NCBI GenBank assembly: GCA_028281165.1
Contig: JANQKI010000062.1
Span: 1-60,210 of the forward strand
Direction of reading: 5' to 3'
Source: Opitutaceae bacterium
GTDB taxonomy: Bacteria > Verrucomicrobiota > Verrucomicrobiia > Opitutales > Opitutaceae
DNA: 60,210 bases
The notes under the pieces: model-generated
Told to the model about the DNA's origin: nothing
The model's input: the letters and a program-made list of their open reading frames with translations, nothing else
Databases searched by the model: none
Program-made: the position numbers and the translations under genes
Shown here: positions 1-7,881 of the stretch, in pieces
Numbering within the stretch: position 1 is the first letter of the stretch
Layout: the number at the start of each line of letters is the position of its first letter

Positions 1-2825
1 CCCAAAATAGATTCCGCGGCTCTTTCCACTTCGCGACGAAGGGATTCCAGGCTTTCCTGCATTTCAGGTTGTATTTCGCGCGCTTGATCAACGAATCCCT
101 GCCGTAGCATCTGCGAGCTTATGTCGAATTTCTCATCGAGGTCGTCTTGACTCTGCTTGCGCAGCATATCGTAGAGCTGGCGGTGGAGCCGTGGCTCGGT
201 TGCTTCCGAGTCTTCCGTTACTTGCCGCAAGTCGCTGAGCAGATTTTCCAAAGATTCGCGTTGTTCTTCAAGTTTCTGAGCAATGCCGTCCCGATCGTCG
301 GAATCATCGAGACGCGGCGCATTTGATTCATCTAGCTGGTTTAGTTCGGACTCGATTTGCTTCTGCCGCTCCGTCAAGTCGCGTATGTTCTTGCGAGCAT
401 CGCGCAGTTGTTCAGCGAATTGGCTGGAGGTATTTTCTCGGAAGTCTTCCTTTAGATCCTCCAAACTTTCATTGGCTCTAGCCCCGGATGCGAGGGCTTG
501 CGAGACTTCGCCTTTTTCAAGCCGTTCCCTCGTTTTCTGCATTTGCTCGCGGGTTTCGTCTAGCTGACGACGAGCGTCGCGGGTTTCTTCATTGGACTGC
601 AGGCGATCCATTCTTTGCCGCGTTTCATCAACATCTGCGAGCATCTCTTGCTGCTCTTCTTCCAAGCGTTTTAGTTCGCGGCGGATCCTTTCTTTCTCCT
701 CCTCATTTTCCGCTGCAGCTAGGGCTGTTTGCAATTCTTGGAGACGTTCGTTGATGTCTTGTTGGCGTCGCGATAGCTCGTTGAGCTTGCTTAGGATTTC
801 CAATTGCTCTCGATCCTCGGGGGAAGGTGCGACTTGGGCCTGGCTTTCCGTCTCGTAGCGATTTTCCTCTTGTTGGAATTCCATTTCGTTGAGCTGCCCC
901 TGATTACGACTGCTTCCGCCACCACCTCCGCCTTGTCCTTGTCCCACATTGTATTCTTTTGGCATCATGCTTAAGAGTGAGCTGTAGGCTCCCTGAGCGG
1001 CTCTGGAAGCGGGGTCGAGCTTGCTATCGGAAATATCGTCGATCACTGTATCCAGATTTTTGATCGTGGTCTCCATGAACTTCTCGGCCTTGTCCGCGGC
1101 TTCTTTGGCTTTATCTTCCTGCAGTTGTCCTTTCAGGCTGGAAAGCTGATTCAGGATTTCCTTCTGCGAGTCGCGCAGAGCTTCCGAGTCTTCCAGGAAA
1201 CTGGAGTCCTCAAGACCTCTCTGCTTCAATTTCCACAGGGCGATGGTGATCTGTCGCTGCTGATCGATCAGCTCTTCTCCCTGCTCGCCGCCTTGACCTT
1301 GCTGCCCTTGGCCGCCTTGCTGTTCACGGAAAATCTCGTCCAATGACCGCACTTCGGCGAAGTACAGATCGCTTGACGTGCGGCGCGGCTCTCCACTTGG
1401 ACTGTAATCTTCCGCCCAAACAAACCATGAGACCAGATCATTGGGAGTTAGCTCTTTTTCTTCTAATTCGAGTACTTGCTGGAAATTGGACTCGATGATC
1501 TCTTCGTCACCATATTTCAATGACACATAATCCGGTTCCTCGGAACCGACGGCAAAGCCAACCCCATAATCGAGAAGCCCGAAATCGTCACTAGCTTTCC
1601 CTTGGAAGTCGATTTCCTCAATAGGCGAGACCCGTTGATCGCCTTTAGGAAAATCTACGGCGAGTTCTGGGCGTTTGTTCCTGAGCGCTTCGATACGAAT
1701 ATCCGGAGGGTTCGCATTGGTACGCTTTTCCTGGTCTTCTAGGCGAAGCGAAAAGCGTAGGGAATCTTTAAGTACAAAAGATGTGGTGAAGCGCGTTCGT
1801 TCGGGATTGGCAGCCTGCAAGTCGATCTCACCCCCATTAGGGTCCACCAGCTTGGCTTGGCTGACTGGCTTGTTGAATTGGAAACTATACTCAAGATGGG
1901 TTCCTTCGACCGCGCTTACGCGACGCGTATCCTCAACGAAACGGTCTTTCCAACCTGTGTAAGACGGGTAGTCAAGTTGGGCGTCGGCCTGAACCAATGC
2001 GGGCAAATCATAGACGGTGATGGCGAAGTCCTCCGTCTTCTTGTTCTCGTACTCGACTTCATAAAGAGTGTCCTGTTGGACGTTTTGCAGCGTGTAAGCG
2101 AATACGGGATCCGAGAGGCTTCTAGCCATAGCGATGCGGCTTTGCGTCCCGTCGCTTTTTGTGGTTACAAGTGTAGCGTCAACTGGCGGCTCACTAGTAA
2201 AACGAGCGGTAATGACAACAGTTGATCCCCGCTCTATTTCCGAGTCGCCTGGAAGAACCGTTACCTTGTCCGAAAAAACGACTTGAGTGATGGGCGAGGT
2301 CTTAACGGGTTCAGTAATGTAGGCCAAACCGAGCAGAATCCCAACAAGCGAGACCATGCCAGCATTGATCCATCGCGCATTGCGAATGGTCTTCTTTCCA
2401 GAGTCTTCCCAAAAGAGGCGGCTTGGATGCTGTAGGGCTTTAGTAATGACACGCTTTTGCAGAAAGTTGAGCGATTGATCCGATTCCATTTGCTCAACAG
2501 CCGTTAGCAGCGTTTCCTTTAGGGAGGGTCGGTCGACCTCGATAAGTTGAGCGGCCTTTTTGTAATCGAGCGGTTTCTTCCGTCTATCTTTAATGTTGAG
2601 ATAGCTTGCGACCAGAATAGATGCTCCGGCTAGGTAAAACGCTAGATTCGCGTAGTCTCCCGCCAAATACCGCCAACCGATCAGGACTGTGACAATGGCA
2701 GCTACGATCAACCATCGTCTCGATCCCTTTTCTAGGAATTCGATATCACGTAGTCGTTTTGCAACGACGAAAAGCTCTCTCCTTAAATCCGACTCGATTG
2801 GCTGTTGTTCATTGCCCTTCTTCAT
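1..2825 (-). CDS. DUF4175-like large membrane/coiled-coil protein (3' end beyond window)
   Basis: The frame is open from an ATG at 2825 to the left edge, giving about 941 visible residues with no stop. Two hydrophobic segments lie near residues 40-75 and one near 135-155. A region of beta-rich, DUF4175-like sequence follows, then a Gln/Gly-rich linker around residue 500 and a second Gly-rich linker around 630. The last 350 residues are almost entirely charged heptad-like helix (Glu, Arg, Gln, Leu), so a long coiled coil is expected. The start codon overlaps the stop of the vWA gene upstream (ATGA), so it is translated as part of the moxR operon. DUF4175-like proteins are typical of Bacteroidota, Planctomycetota and Verrucomicrobiota and sit beside MoxR/vWA genes. 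The molecular role is unknown; an envelope scaffold partner of the vWA proteins is an inference. Not listed among complete reading frames because its end is missing. Confidence 0.8.
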   Translation of the reverse strand, partial: MKKGNEQQPIESDLRRELFVVAKRLRDIEFLEKGSRRWLIVAAIVTVLIGWRYLAGDYANLAFYLAGASILVASYLNIKDRRKKPLDYKKAAQLIEVDRPSLKETLLTAVEQMESDQSLNFLQKRVITKALQHPSRLFWEDSGKKTIRNARWINAGMVSLVGILLGLAYITEPVKTSPITQVVFSDKVTVLPGDSEIERGSTVVITARFTSEPPVDATLVTTKSDGTQSRIAMARSLSDPVFAYTLQNVQQDTLYEVEYENKKTEDFAITVYDLPALVQADAQLDYPSYTGWKDRFVEDTRRVSAVEGTHLEYSFQFNKPVSQAKLVDPNGGEIDLQAANPERTRFTTSFVLKDSLRFSLRLEDQEKRTNANPPDIRIEALRNKRPELAVDFPKGDQRVSPIEEIDFQGKASDDFGLLDYGVGFAVGSEEPDYVSLKYGDEEIIESNFQQVLELEEKELTPNDLVSWFVWAEDYSPSGEPRRTSSDLYFAEVRSLDEIFREQQGGQGQQGQGGEQGEELIDQQRQITIALWKLKQRGLEDSSFLEDSEALRDSQKEILNQLSSLKGQLQEDKAKEAADKAEKFMETTIKNLDTVIDDISDSKLDPASRAAQGAYSSLLSMMPKEYNVGQGQGGGGGGSSRNQGQLNEMEFQQEENRYETESQAQVAPSPEDREQLEILSKLNELSRRQQDINERLQELQTALAAAENEEEKERIRRELKRLEEEQQEMLADVDETRQRMDRLQSNEETRDARRQLDETREQMQKTRERLEKGEVSQALASGARANESLEDLKEDFRENTSSQFAEQLRDARKNIRDLTERQKQIESELNQLDESNAPRLDDSDDRDGIAQKLEEQRESLENLLSDLRQVTEDSEATEPRLHRQLYDMLRKQSQDDLDEKFDISSQMLRQGFVDQAREIQPEMQESLESLRREVERAAESIL

Positions 2826-4891
2826 GCGGCAGCACTCTCCCTTCTCTTTCCTAAATTAATAGCTACGAGGCTTTCCGCAACAAGAAAGCCCACAGTCGCG
2901 AGTATGAGCCACCTCCACAACTTTTGCTGGCTCTCTAATTCGATCGCATTTTTCAGGCGATTGTTTTTCTCCTGGATGTTCGATGCCACGGCTTGCTTAT
3001 TGTTTTCAAGCGGAACGCCGAGCTGGTCCCAGACGTCAACCTCAAGGGGACTCGTATTGCTTTCTTCGCTCGATACATTTAACGCGACCCAGCGTTCGCG
3101 ATTGTCCTCTTTTAGCTGATACAATCCGGGAGCTTGCGGAAGTTGTTCTGCATAGTTTTCCTCCCCAAGTGGCTTCCATTGAACGGCTGAACTTGCTGTT
3201 GTCAGGCCAGGATCGTCAATACTGGCAATACTTGGTCCTGTTTGGCCTCCAACCGAGCGCTCGACCAGTCGCTGCAGCCAAGGAACGAATTTGGAGGAAA
3301 GCACCCATTGGCTGGCTTCTGGCGACCAGTCGCCTCCCCAAACGATCAATCTTCCCTTGCCGATGGCCTTTTCAATCACGGCAGGGGAGTCGTCGTCGAA
3401 TCGAGCGGCAATATTTGCTTCCGAACCGCTTGGCATTTCTAGCGACTGCGCCTTCCAAAAGCGAATTTTACTGAAGTCGCTGTACTTGGGGTCAGCGAAA
3501 AGAGCGAACAGGGGATGTTGAAAATCGATTTGCCCGAAAAGGGCGTAGCTGCCTTCGACTGGTTTCGGTTGCCATGCAGGTTCATCTGCGAGCTTGCGGA
3601 GCGTTTCCCAGTGAGCGTCTTCTTTGAGTAAAAACAGGGCGTAGGCTCCAGCTTCAATGCTTGATTTGATCTTCTCCAACTCATCGGCGAAAAGCTCGCG
3701 ATTTATGACAAGAAACGAATTGTCTTCGATACCAGCTTCTTGTGAATCCTCATGGCCTATCGACAATGATTGAAAATCGACAATGGGATCTTTCCATCCA
3801 GCTATGGCTCTGCTGAGGAAAAAAGCGGCATGGTCAGGCTTTTTTTCGTCTCCAGTACCATAGTATTGGGTACTTATTTTTCTAGGTTGATCCTGGGTGA
3901 AAAACAGAGTGTTGTCGTACTCGGTCGGATCGCCAGAAAGTTCCAGTTTAAATGGACCCTCAGCGTCGACAGGAATGTCTACCAAGAGAAGGCGAGTTTC
4001 ATCTCCATTTAAACGAAGGTCGATACTTTCGCCAAGTCTCGTGTCGTTCAGCGCGTCTTTCAACTGAAGGTTAAGTTTTACTGGTTCGATAAAATAGGTA
4101 CTGCGCAGTCCGATTCTGGCTTTTCTCTCCGCGGTTCCTTGCTTGGCCCAGCCGAGCCATTGCATGCCTGCGTTTCCTTGAACATCCGAATCGATAGTAT
4201 GAAACTTCAGGCGCGTATCCGTAGGCCAATCACGACCCGTCAAGCTAGCCACTCGAGAACCTTTGACGAGATCGGAGATCAGGATGATTTTTCGCTCGCC
4301 AATCTCTCCGTGAAGCTCTGTCAATTCATCGAGCTGCTCCATGGCTGTTTCGATTCCCAGGTCCAGACTCGTCGACTTCCATCCCGGTTTATGATCGGCT
4401 AGTAGCTTGCCGAGCAGGACAGATCGCTCGGAAAACGGAGTCTTGCTCCATTGCTCGTAGCTCAAGACCGTTCGGGCGGAATCGGAAAAAGCGATTATGG
4501 AAAGCTGATCGGCTGGTCCTAGTTTCGAAGCTTCTTCTAGCGTCGCGTCTATAACCTTTTCCCAAATGCCCTCGCGTTGCATACTGGCGCTCTCGTCGAT
4601 GGCGATGGCGACACTTACTGGAGCCGCTCCTTGCGGTAGAATCGGAACGTCTTTACTGAAGTAGGGTCGGGCAAAAGCCAAGGCTAGCAGACCAATTACA
4701 AGGCAACGCAATAATAGTAGCCAAGGATTCTGGATACGGCTTCGCCTTTGCAATCTTGGCGGAGATTCATCGAGAAATTCTGTAACGCTAAAGGCGATAC
4801 GATTTCGAGTAGCTCTTCTGATGAGATGGAACACGATGGGTCCAGCTATCAAGAGAGCTCCTGCGAGAAAGAGTGGAGAGAGAAAACTCAT
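2822..4891 (-). CDS. BatA-like membrane protein with von Willebrand factor A domain
   Basis: This 689-residue protein begins with the BatA N-terminal module: a membrane helix (residues 5-24), a short linker with RRATRNR and a second helix (about 58-75). A vWA domain follows, starting at residue 93, with the MIDAS metal site DESAS at 99-103. The middle part resembles periplasmic beta-sandwich and ThuA/GATase-like sequence, and a last membrane helix lies near residues 660-680 before a basic tail. It belongs to the aerotolerance (Bat)-type family, which acts with MoxR AAA+ ATPases in the cell envelope. Its start overlaps the DUF58 stop by 4 bp, and its stop overlaps the next start (ATGA). These overlaps indicate translational coupling and a shared complex. 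Confidence 0.88.
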   Translation of the reverse strand: MSFLSPLFLAGALLIAGPIVFHLIRRATRNRIAFSVTEFLDESPPRLQRRSRIQNPWLLLLRCLVIGLLALAFARPYFSKDVPILPQGAAPVSVAIAIDESASMQREGIWEKVIDATLEEASKLGPADQLSIIAFSDSARTVLSYEQWSKTPFSERSVLLGKLLADHKPGWKSTSLDLGIETAMEQLDELTELHGEIGERKIILISDLVKGSRVASLTGRDWPTDTRLKFHTIDSDVQGNAGMQWLGWAKQGTAERKARIGLRSTYFIEPVKLNLQLKDALNDTRLGESIDLRLNGDETRLLLVDIPVDAEGPFKLELSGDPTEYDNTLFFTQDQPRKISTQYYGTGDEKKPDHAAFFLSRAIAGWKDPIVDFQSLSIGHEDSQEAGIEDNSFLVINRELFADELEKIKSSIEAGAYALFLLKEDAHWETLRKLADEPAWQPKPVEGSYALFGQIDFQHPLFALFADPKYSDFSKIRFWKAQSLEMPSGSEANIAARFDDDSPAVIEKAIGKGRLIVWGGDWSPEASQWVLSSKFVPWLQRLVERSVGGQTGPSIASIDDPGLTTASSAVQWKPLGEENYAEQLPQAPGLYQLKEDNRERWVALNVSSEESNTSPLEVDVWDQLGVPLENNKQAVASNIQEKNNRLKNAIELESQQKLWRWLILATVGFLVAESLVAINLGKRRESAAA

Positions 4892-5817
4892 CCCGCCTTC
4901 CTCCTCGCCGTCTGAGCGCGTGTGGCTATCCCTCTTTGACGCATCATCTCCAGCAGAGCGAAATCAAGCGGAAGGTCTGTCCTCACGATCTGGTGACGAA
5001 TTCCTAGCTCTTCCAGCGTCTTTTTCAGTTTTTCCTGATGGGCGTTGAATTTGCTCAGATAATTTTGGCGAGCCAGTTCCGGATCGATGTAGATTCGATT
5101 GCCATTTTCCAGATCTTCCCACTCAGCAGCTTGTCCGAATTCCAGGTCGCGTTCGGCGGGATCGAGGATCTGCAAGGCTCTCACGTCGTGTCCAGCCACT
5201 ATGAGCTGGCCCATCTCTTTTTTCCACTCTTCGGGTGGCGAGAGAAAATCGGATACGACAAGAATCAGGCTCCTTTTCGGACTCAGCAAAGCCGTTTGCT
5301 TTAACGCCTCCGCCGGTTTGGTTTCACGCCCCTCGGCCTTGCGATCAAGCATTGCCAGGAGTCGCTTGAAGTGACCTGGTCGCCAACGGGCTGGAAGATA
5401 ATCGCGAATCTTGCTGTCAAATAAAGCGAGCCCAACGACATCTCTTTGTTGCAGAAGGAAATAGCCAAAGGTAGCGGCGAGGGTGCGAGCGTAGTCGGAT
5501 TTCGAGTAGTCTCGCGATCCGAAGCTCATGGACCGGCTTGTATCTAAAACGATGAGACAGCGAAGATTCGTTTCGTCTTCGAACTTTTTGATGTATTCTC
5601 GATCGGTACGAGCCAAGGCTTTCCAATCCAAGTAACGCAGGTCATCGCCCGGGCTGTACTGGCGATATTCGGTGAATTCGACGGAAAATCCCTCCAGTGG
5701 GCTTCGGTGTAAGCCAGCCCAAAGGCCTTCCACCACAACACGAGCTCGCAGCTCCATGTCGCGAATCGCGAGGAGAGCTTGAGGATCGATTCCGGTTTTC
5801 GGCTGAAGGCTCGGCAT
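4888..5817 (-). CDS. DUF58 domain-containing protein (vWA-like)
   Basis: A 309-residue soluble protein with the DUF58 hallmark around residues 40-75: an 'EFTEYRQYSPGDDLRYLDW' type motif followed by an RTDR segment. A vWA-like MIDAS begins at D92 (DTSRS), and a TrpRPGH motif lies near residue 150. DUF58 proteins pair with MoxR AAA+ ATPases and membrane vWA proteins. The gene sits between moxR and the BatA-like gene and overlaps the latter by 4 bp. It probably links the ATPase to the membrane vWA protein, but no enzymatic activity is known for the family. The start at 5817 is the first ATG and precedes the conserved region by a normal length. Confidence 0.9.
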   Translation of the reverse strand: MPSLQPKTGIDPQALLAIRDMELRARVVVEGLWAGLHRSPLEGFSVEFTEYRQYSPGDDLRYLDWKALARTDREYIKKFEDETNLRCLIVLDTSRSMSFGSRDYSKSDYARTLAATFGYFLLQQRDVVGLALFDSKIRDYLPARWRPGHFKRLLAMLDRKAEGRETKPAEALKQTALLSPKRSLILVVSDFLSPPEEWKKEMGQLIVAGHDVRALQILDPAERDLEFGQAAEWEDLENGNRIYIDPELARQNYLSKFNAHQEKLKKTLEELGIRHQIVRTDLPLDFALLEMMRQRGIATRAQTARRKAG

Positions 5818-5831
5818 GTTAGGTCTTTTGT

Positions 5832-5856
5832 CGGCGTGTCTTAGACACGCCGCTAC
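5832..5856. repeat. REP-like hairpin
   Basis: In the 123-bp gap between moxR and the DUF58 gene, CGGCGTGTC and GACACGCCG form a perfect 9-bp stem around a TTA loop (5832-5852). Read on the minus strand, the stem is preceded by GTAG (5853-5856). That is the layout of REP sequences mobilised by RAYT transposases: a 5' tetranucleotide followed by a GC-rich hairpin. No T-run follows, so an intrinsic terminator is less likely. An RNA-processing or mRNA-stability role inside the operon is possible. Only one copy was noticed in the window. Confidence 0.5.
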
Positions 5857-5940
5857 GGATTAGCGCCCGTGCTTCCGCTTGTAGTGGAACGTTTGGGACG
5901 CTCACACCTAAAGCGATAGCATTGAGCGCGTGAGTATTCA

Positions 5941-6936
5941 TTATTTCGCCTCTTTAATGAGCCTTTCAATGACGTCCTCTACGGTAGTGCCTTCAGCTTC
6001 CGCTCGATAGTTTAGCAGTATCCGATGTCTGAGTACGGGAGCAGCTAGCTTGTCGACGTACTCTTTAGTCGCATGAGCTTCGCCATGCCATAGAGCCATG
6101 GCTTTGGCGGAGAGAATCAGACCTTGGGCAGCTCGAGTGCCAGCTCCCCAGCTTATCCATTCGTTAACGAAATCTGGAGCTTGCTCGCCGCCGGGCCTGG
6201 TAGCAGCGGCTACACGTACCGCATAGCGAATCACTTCTTCGGCCACTGGTACCTGTTTAACGAGAGTTTGAAAGCCCAGCACATCTTCGCTGGTGAATAC
6301 AGACTCGATAGGCTCTGCGGTTTTAGAGGTAGTTTGTTGAACAACGGCTACTTCGTCTTCCTCTGGAAGGTAATCGATGAGGACATTGAACAGAAAACGG
6401 TCGAGCTGGGCTTCGGGGAGAGGGTAGGTGCCCTCCATTTCGATTGGGTTTTGCGTAGCGAGAACGAAGAACGGCTCGCTCAGAACATGTCGCTCGCCAG
6501 CCGCTGTCACCTGATGTTCCTGCATAGCTTCGAGCAAGGCCGATTGCGTTTTAGGCGGCGTGCGGTTTATCTCGTCGGCCAACAACATGTTAGTGAAGAT
6601 GGGTCCCCTGACGAAGGACAGTTTCCTGCCTTCTGGCGAATCCGTCAGAATCTCGGTTCCGGTAATATCGGCCGGCATCAAGTCAGGCGTAAACTGTATC
6701 CGCTGAAACTGCAGGTGGAAGATTTGGGCGACCGATTTAACCAAGAGCGTTTTAGCCAATCCCGGCGCCCCCGTTATCAGGCAGTGGCCTCCGGCGATCA
6801 AGGCGAGTAGTATTTGTTCAACTACATTTTTCTGGCCGATGATGACCTTTCCCAGTTCGTGCTCTACTTTCTCTCGCCCTTCCTGCAATCTAGCGAAGGC
6901 CGCTTCCTGTTGTTGGTCTGTCTGAATGAAACTCAT
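5941..6936 (-). CDS. moxR: MoxR family AAA+ ATPase
   Basis: A 331-residue MoxR-type AAA+ ATPase (AAA_3 plus AAA lid). Walker A is GAPGLAKT at residues 56-63. The Walker B/helix region reads 'LLADEINRTPPKTQSALLEA', and the sensor 1 segment contains FVLATQNP, followed by a MoxR-type EGTYPLPEAQLDRF block. MoxR ATPases act as chaperones that load or activate vWA proteins. Here the DUF58 and BatA-like genes follow directly, the canonical partner arrangement. The gap of 117 bp to the DUF4159 gene upstream and an AT-rich leader suggest that it may also have its own promoter. Confidence 0.95.
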   Translation of the reverse strand: MSFIQTDQQQEAAFARLQEGREKVEHELGKVIIGQKNVVEQILLALIAGGHCLITGAPGLAKTLLVKSVAQIFHLQFQRIQFTPDLMPADITGTEILTDSPEGRKLSFVRGPIFTNMLLADEINRTPPKTQSALLEAMQEHQVTAAGERHVLSEPFFVLATQNPIEMEGTYPLPEAQLDRFLFNVLIDYLPEEDEVAVVQQTTSKTAEPIESVFTSEDVLGFQTLVKQVPVAEEVIRYAVRVAAATRPGGEQAPDFVNEWISWGAGTRAAQGLILSAKAMALWHGEAHATKEYVDKLAAPVLRHRILLNYRAEAEGTTVEDVIERLIKEAK

Positions 6937-7004
6937 GGTTTAAAGTAAAAAGTAAGAATTAAAAATTATGAAGTTGAAGGGGTAGTATATTTGTAGTATA
7001 AAAT

Positions 7005-7034
7005 AGAATACGATTATCTGTTTTGCCTTTTCAA
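7005..7034 (-). promoter_or_regulatory. candidate sigma-70 promoter for moxR
   Basis: In the AT-rich 117-bp gap upstream of moxR, the minus strand carries TTGAAA (7034-7029) and TATTCT (7010-7005), separated by 18 bp. TATACT (7000-6995) is an alternative -10 element. The distance to the moxR start is about 70 bp. This is pattern matching only; house promoters of this phylum are poorly defined. Confidence 0.3.
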
Positions 7035-7053
7035 TTCTACTTTTTCGTTTAGG

Positions 7054-7881
7054 CTAGTGCGTCATGGCGTAGAAGATAATGTTGATGCCCATGGGGTAGG
7101 CTTTCTTTTCGGCGAATTCTCTAAAGTACCATTCCGATTCGCCTTCCCGCTCCCAGCCATCGCCGAGGTCTGTATTATGGCATATGATACACATCATGCG
7201 ACCATTGTCGTCGAAGATGGCTTTGTAGTGCACCTCTTGAGCGTCGTAGCGTTCCCAGGTGATTCCTGTCCCTCGATTTTGGATCGCATGGTAGATGCTA
7301 GGGATTTGCGGCTTTTCTTTGAGATCGAAAACGATGTGGAAAATGGGATGCTCGATGGGGAGCTCCTGTGGTTCGCGATCGGGAAAGACGCGTTTGATCT
7401 CGTAGTAGAAATTGCTCCATTCGTTTTCTCCCCAAAAGTCGTCTACCATGAGAAAGCCACCGTTTAGGAGATAGGCGCGAAGGGCTTCGACTTCCGTTTC
7501 TCTGAAAGAAAGCCGGCCGGGCTCCACCATGTAGAGGAAGGGGTAGTTGGACAAATCGTCTTCGTCGAGTACCACCACGGTTGAGTTGGGATCGACCTTT
7601 AGGCTGGTCATCTGCTGCAACCGAAAGGCCAGGTTCAACTCCGCGTCGGGATAATCGGTGGCCCACTTGCCGCCTCTGCCCCATCCCCAGCGTCCGCCTC
7701 TGCCGTAGGATTCGTACTGTACCCGAGCGAAGGTGAAAACGTCGTGCTTGAAAGCTGGGTCGACCTGCCACTCTGGAACCCCAGCTCGGTGGTCGAGAGA
7801 CTGAGCAGAAGAATCTTCGGGAAAGGCCAGAAGAGCCAATAGGATCAAGATTGCGTGGAGATCTGATCTGATCGTATTCAT
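7054..7881 (-). CDS. DUF4159 domain-containing secreted protein
   Basis: A 275-residue protein with an N-terminal signal peptide (hydrophobic residues 9-20, likely cleavage after a SSAQ segment near 27). The rest fits DUF4159: an FTFARVQYES start, a Gly/Trp-rich stretch near residue 60, 'YPDAELNLAFRLQQMT', then LLNGGFLMVDDFWG near 140. It ends in an aromatic-rich segment before the C-terminal FYAMTH. The fold is thought to be related to the glutamine-amidotransferase-like superfamily, and the function is unknown. Its start overlaps the stop of the TPR peptidase gene (ATGA), so the two are coupled. Association with MoxR/DUF58/vWA genes is common in this phylum. Confidence 0.88.
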   Translation of the reverse strand: MNTIRSDLHAILILLALLAFPEDSSAQSLDHRAGVPEWQVDPAFKHDVFTFARVQYESYGRGGRWGWGRGGKWATDYPDAELNLAFRLQQMTSLKVDPNSTVVVLDEDDLSNYPFLYMVEPGRLSFRETEVEALRAYLLNGGFLMVDDFWGENEWSNFYYEIKRVFPDREPQELPIEHPIFHIVFDLKEKPQIPSIYHAIQNRGTGITWERYDAQEVHYKAIFDDNGRMMCIICHNTDLGDGWEREGESEWYFREFAEKKAYPMGINIIFYAMTH

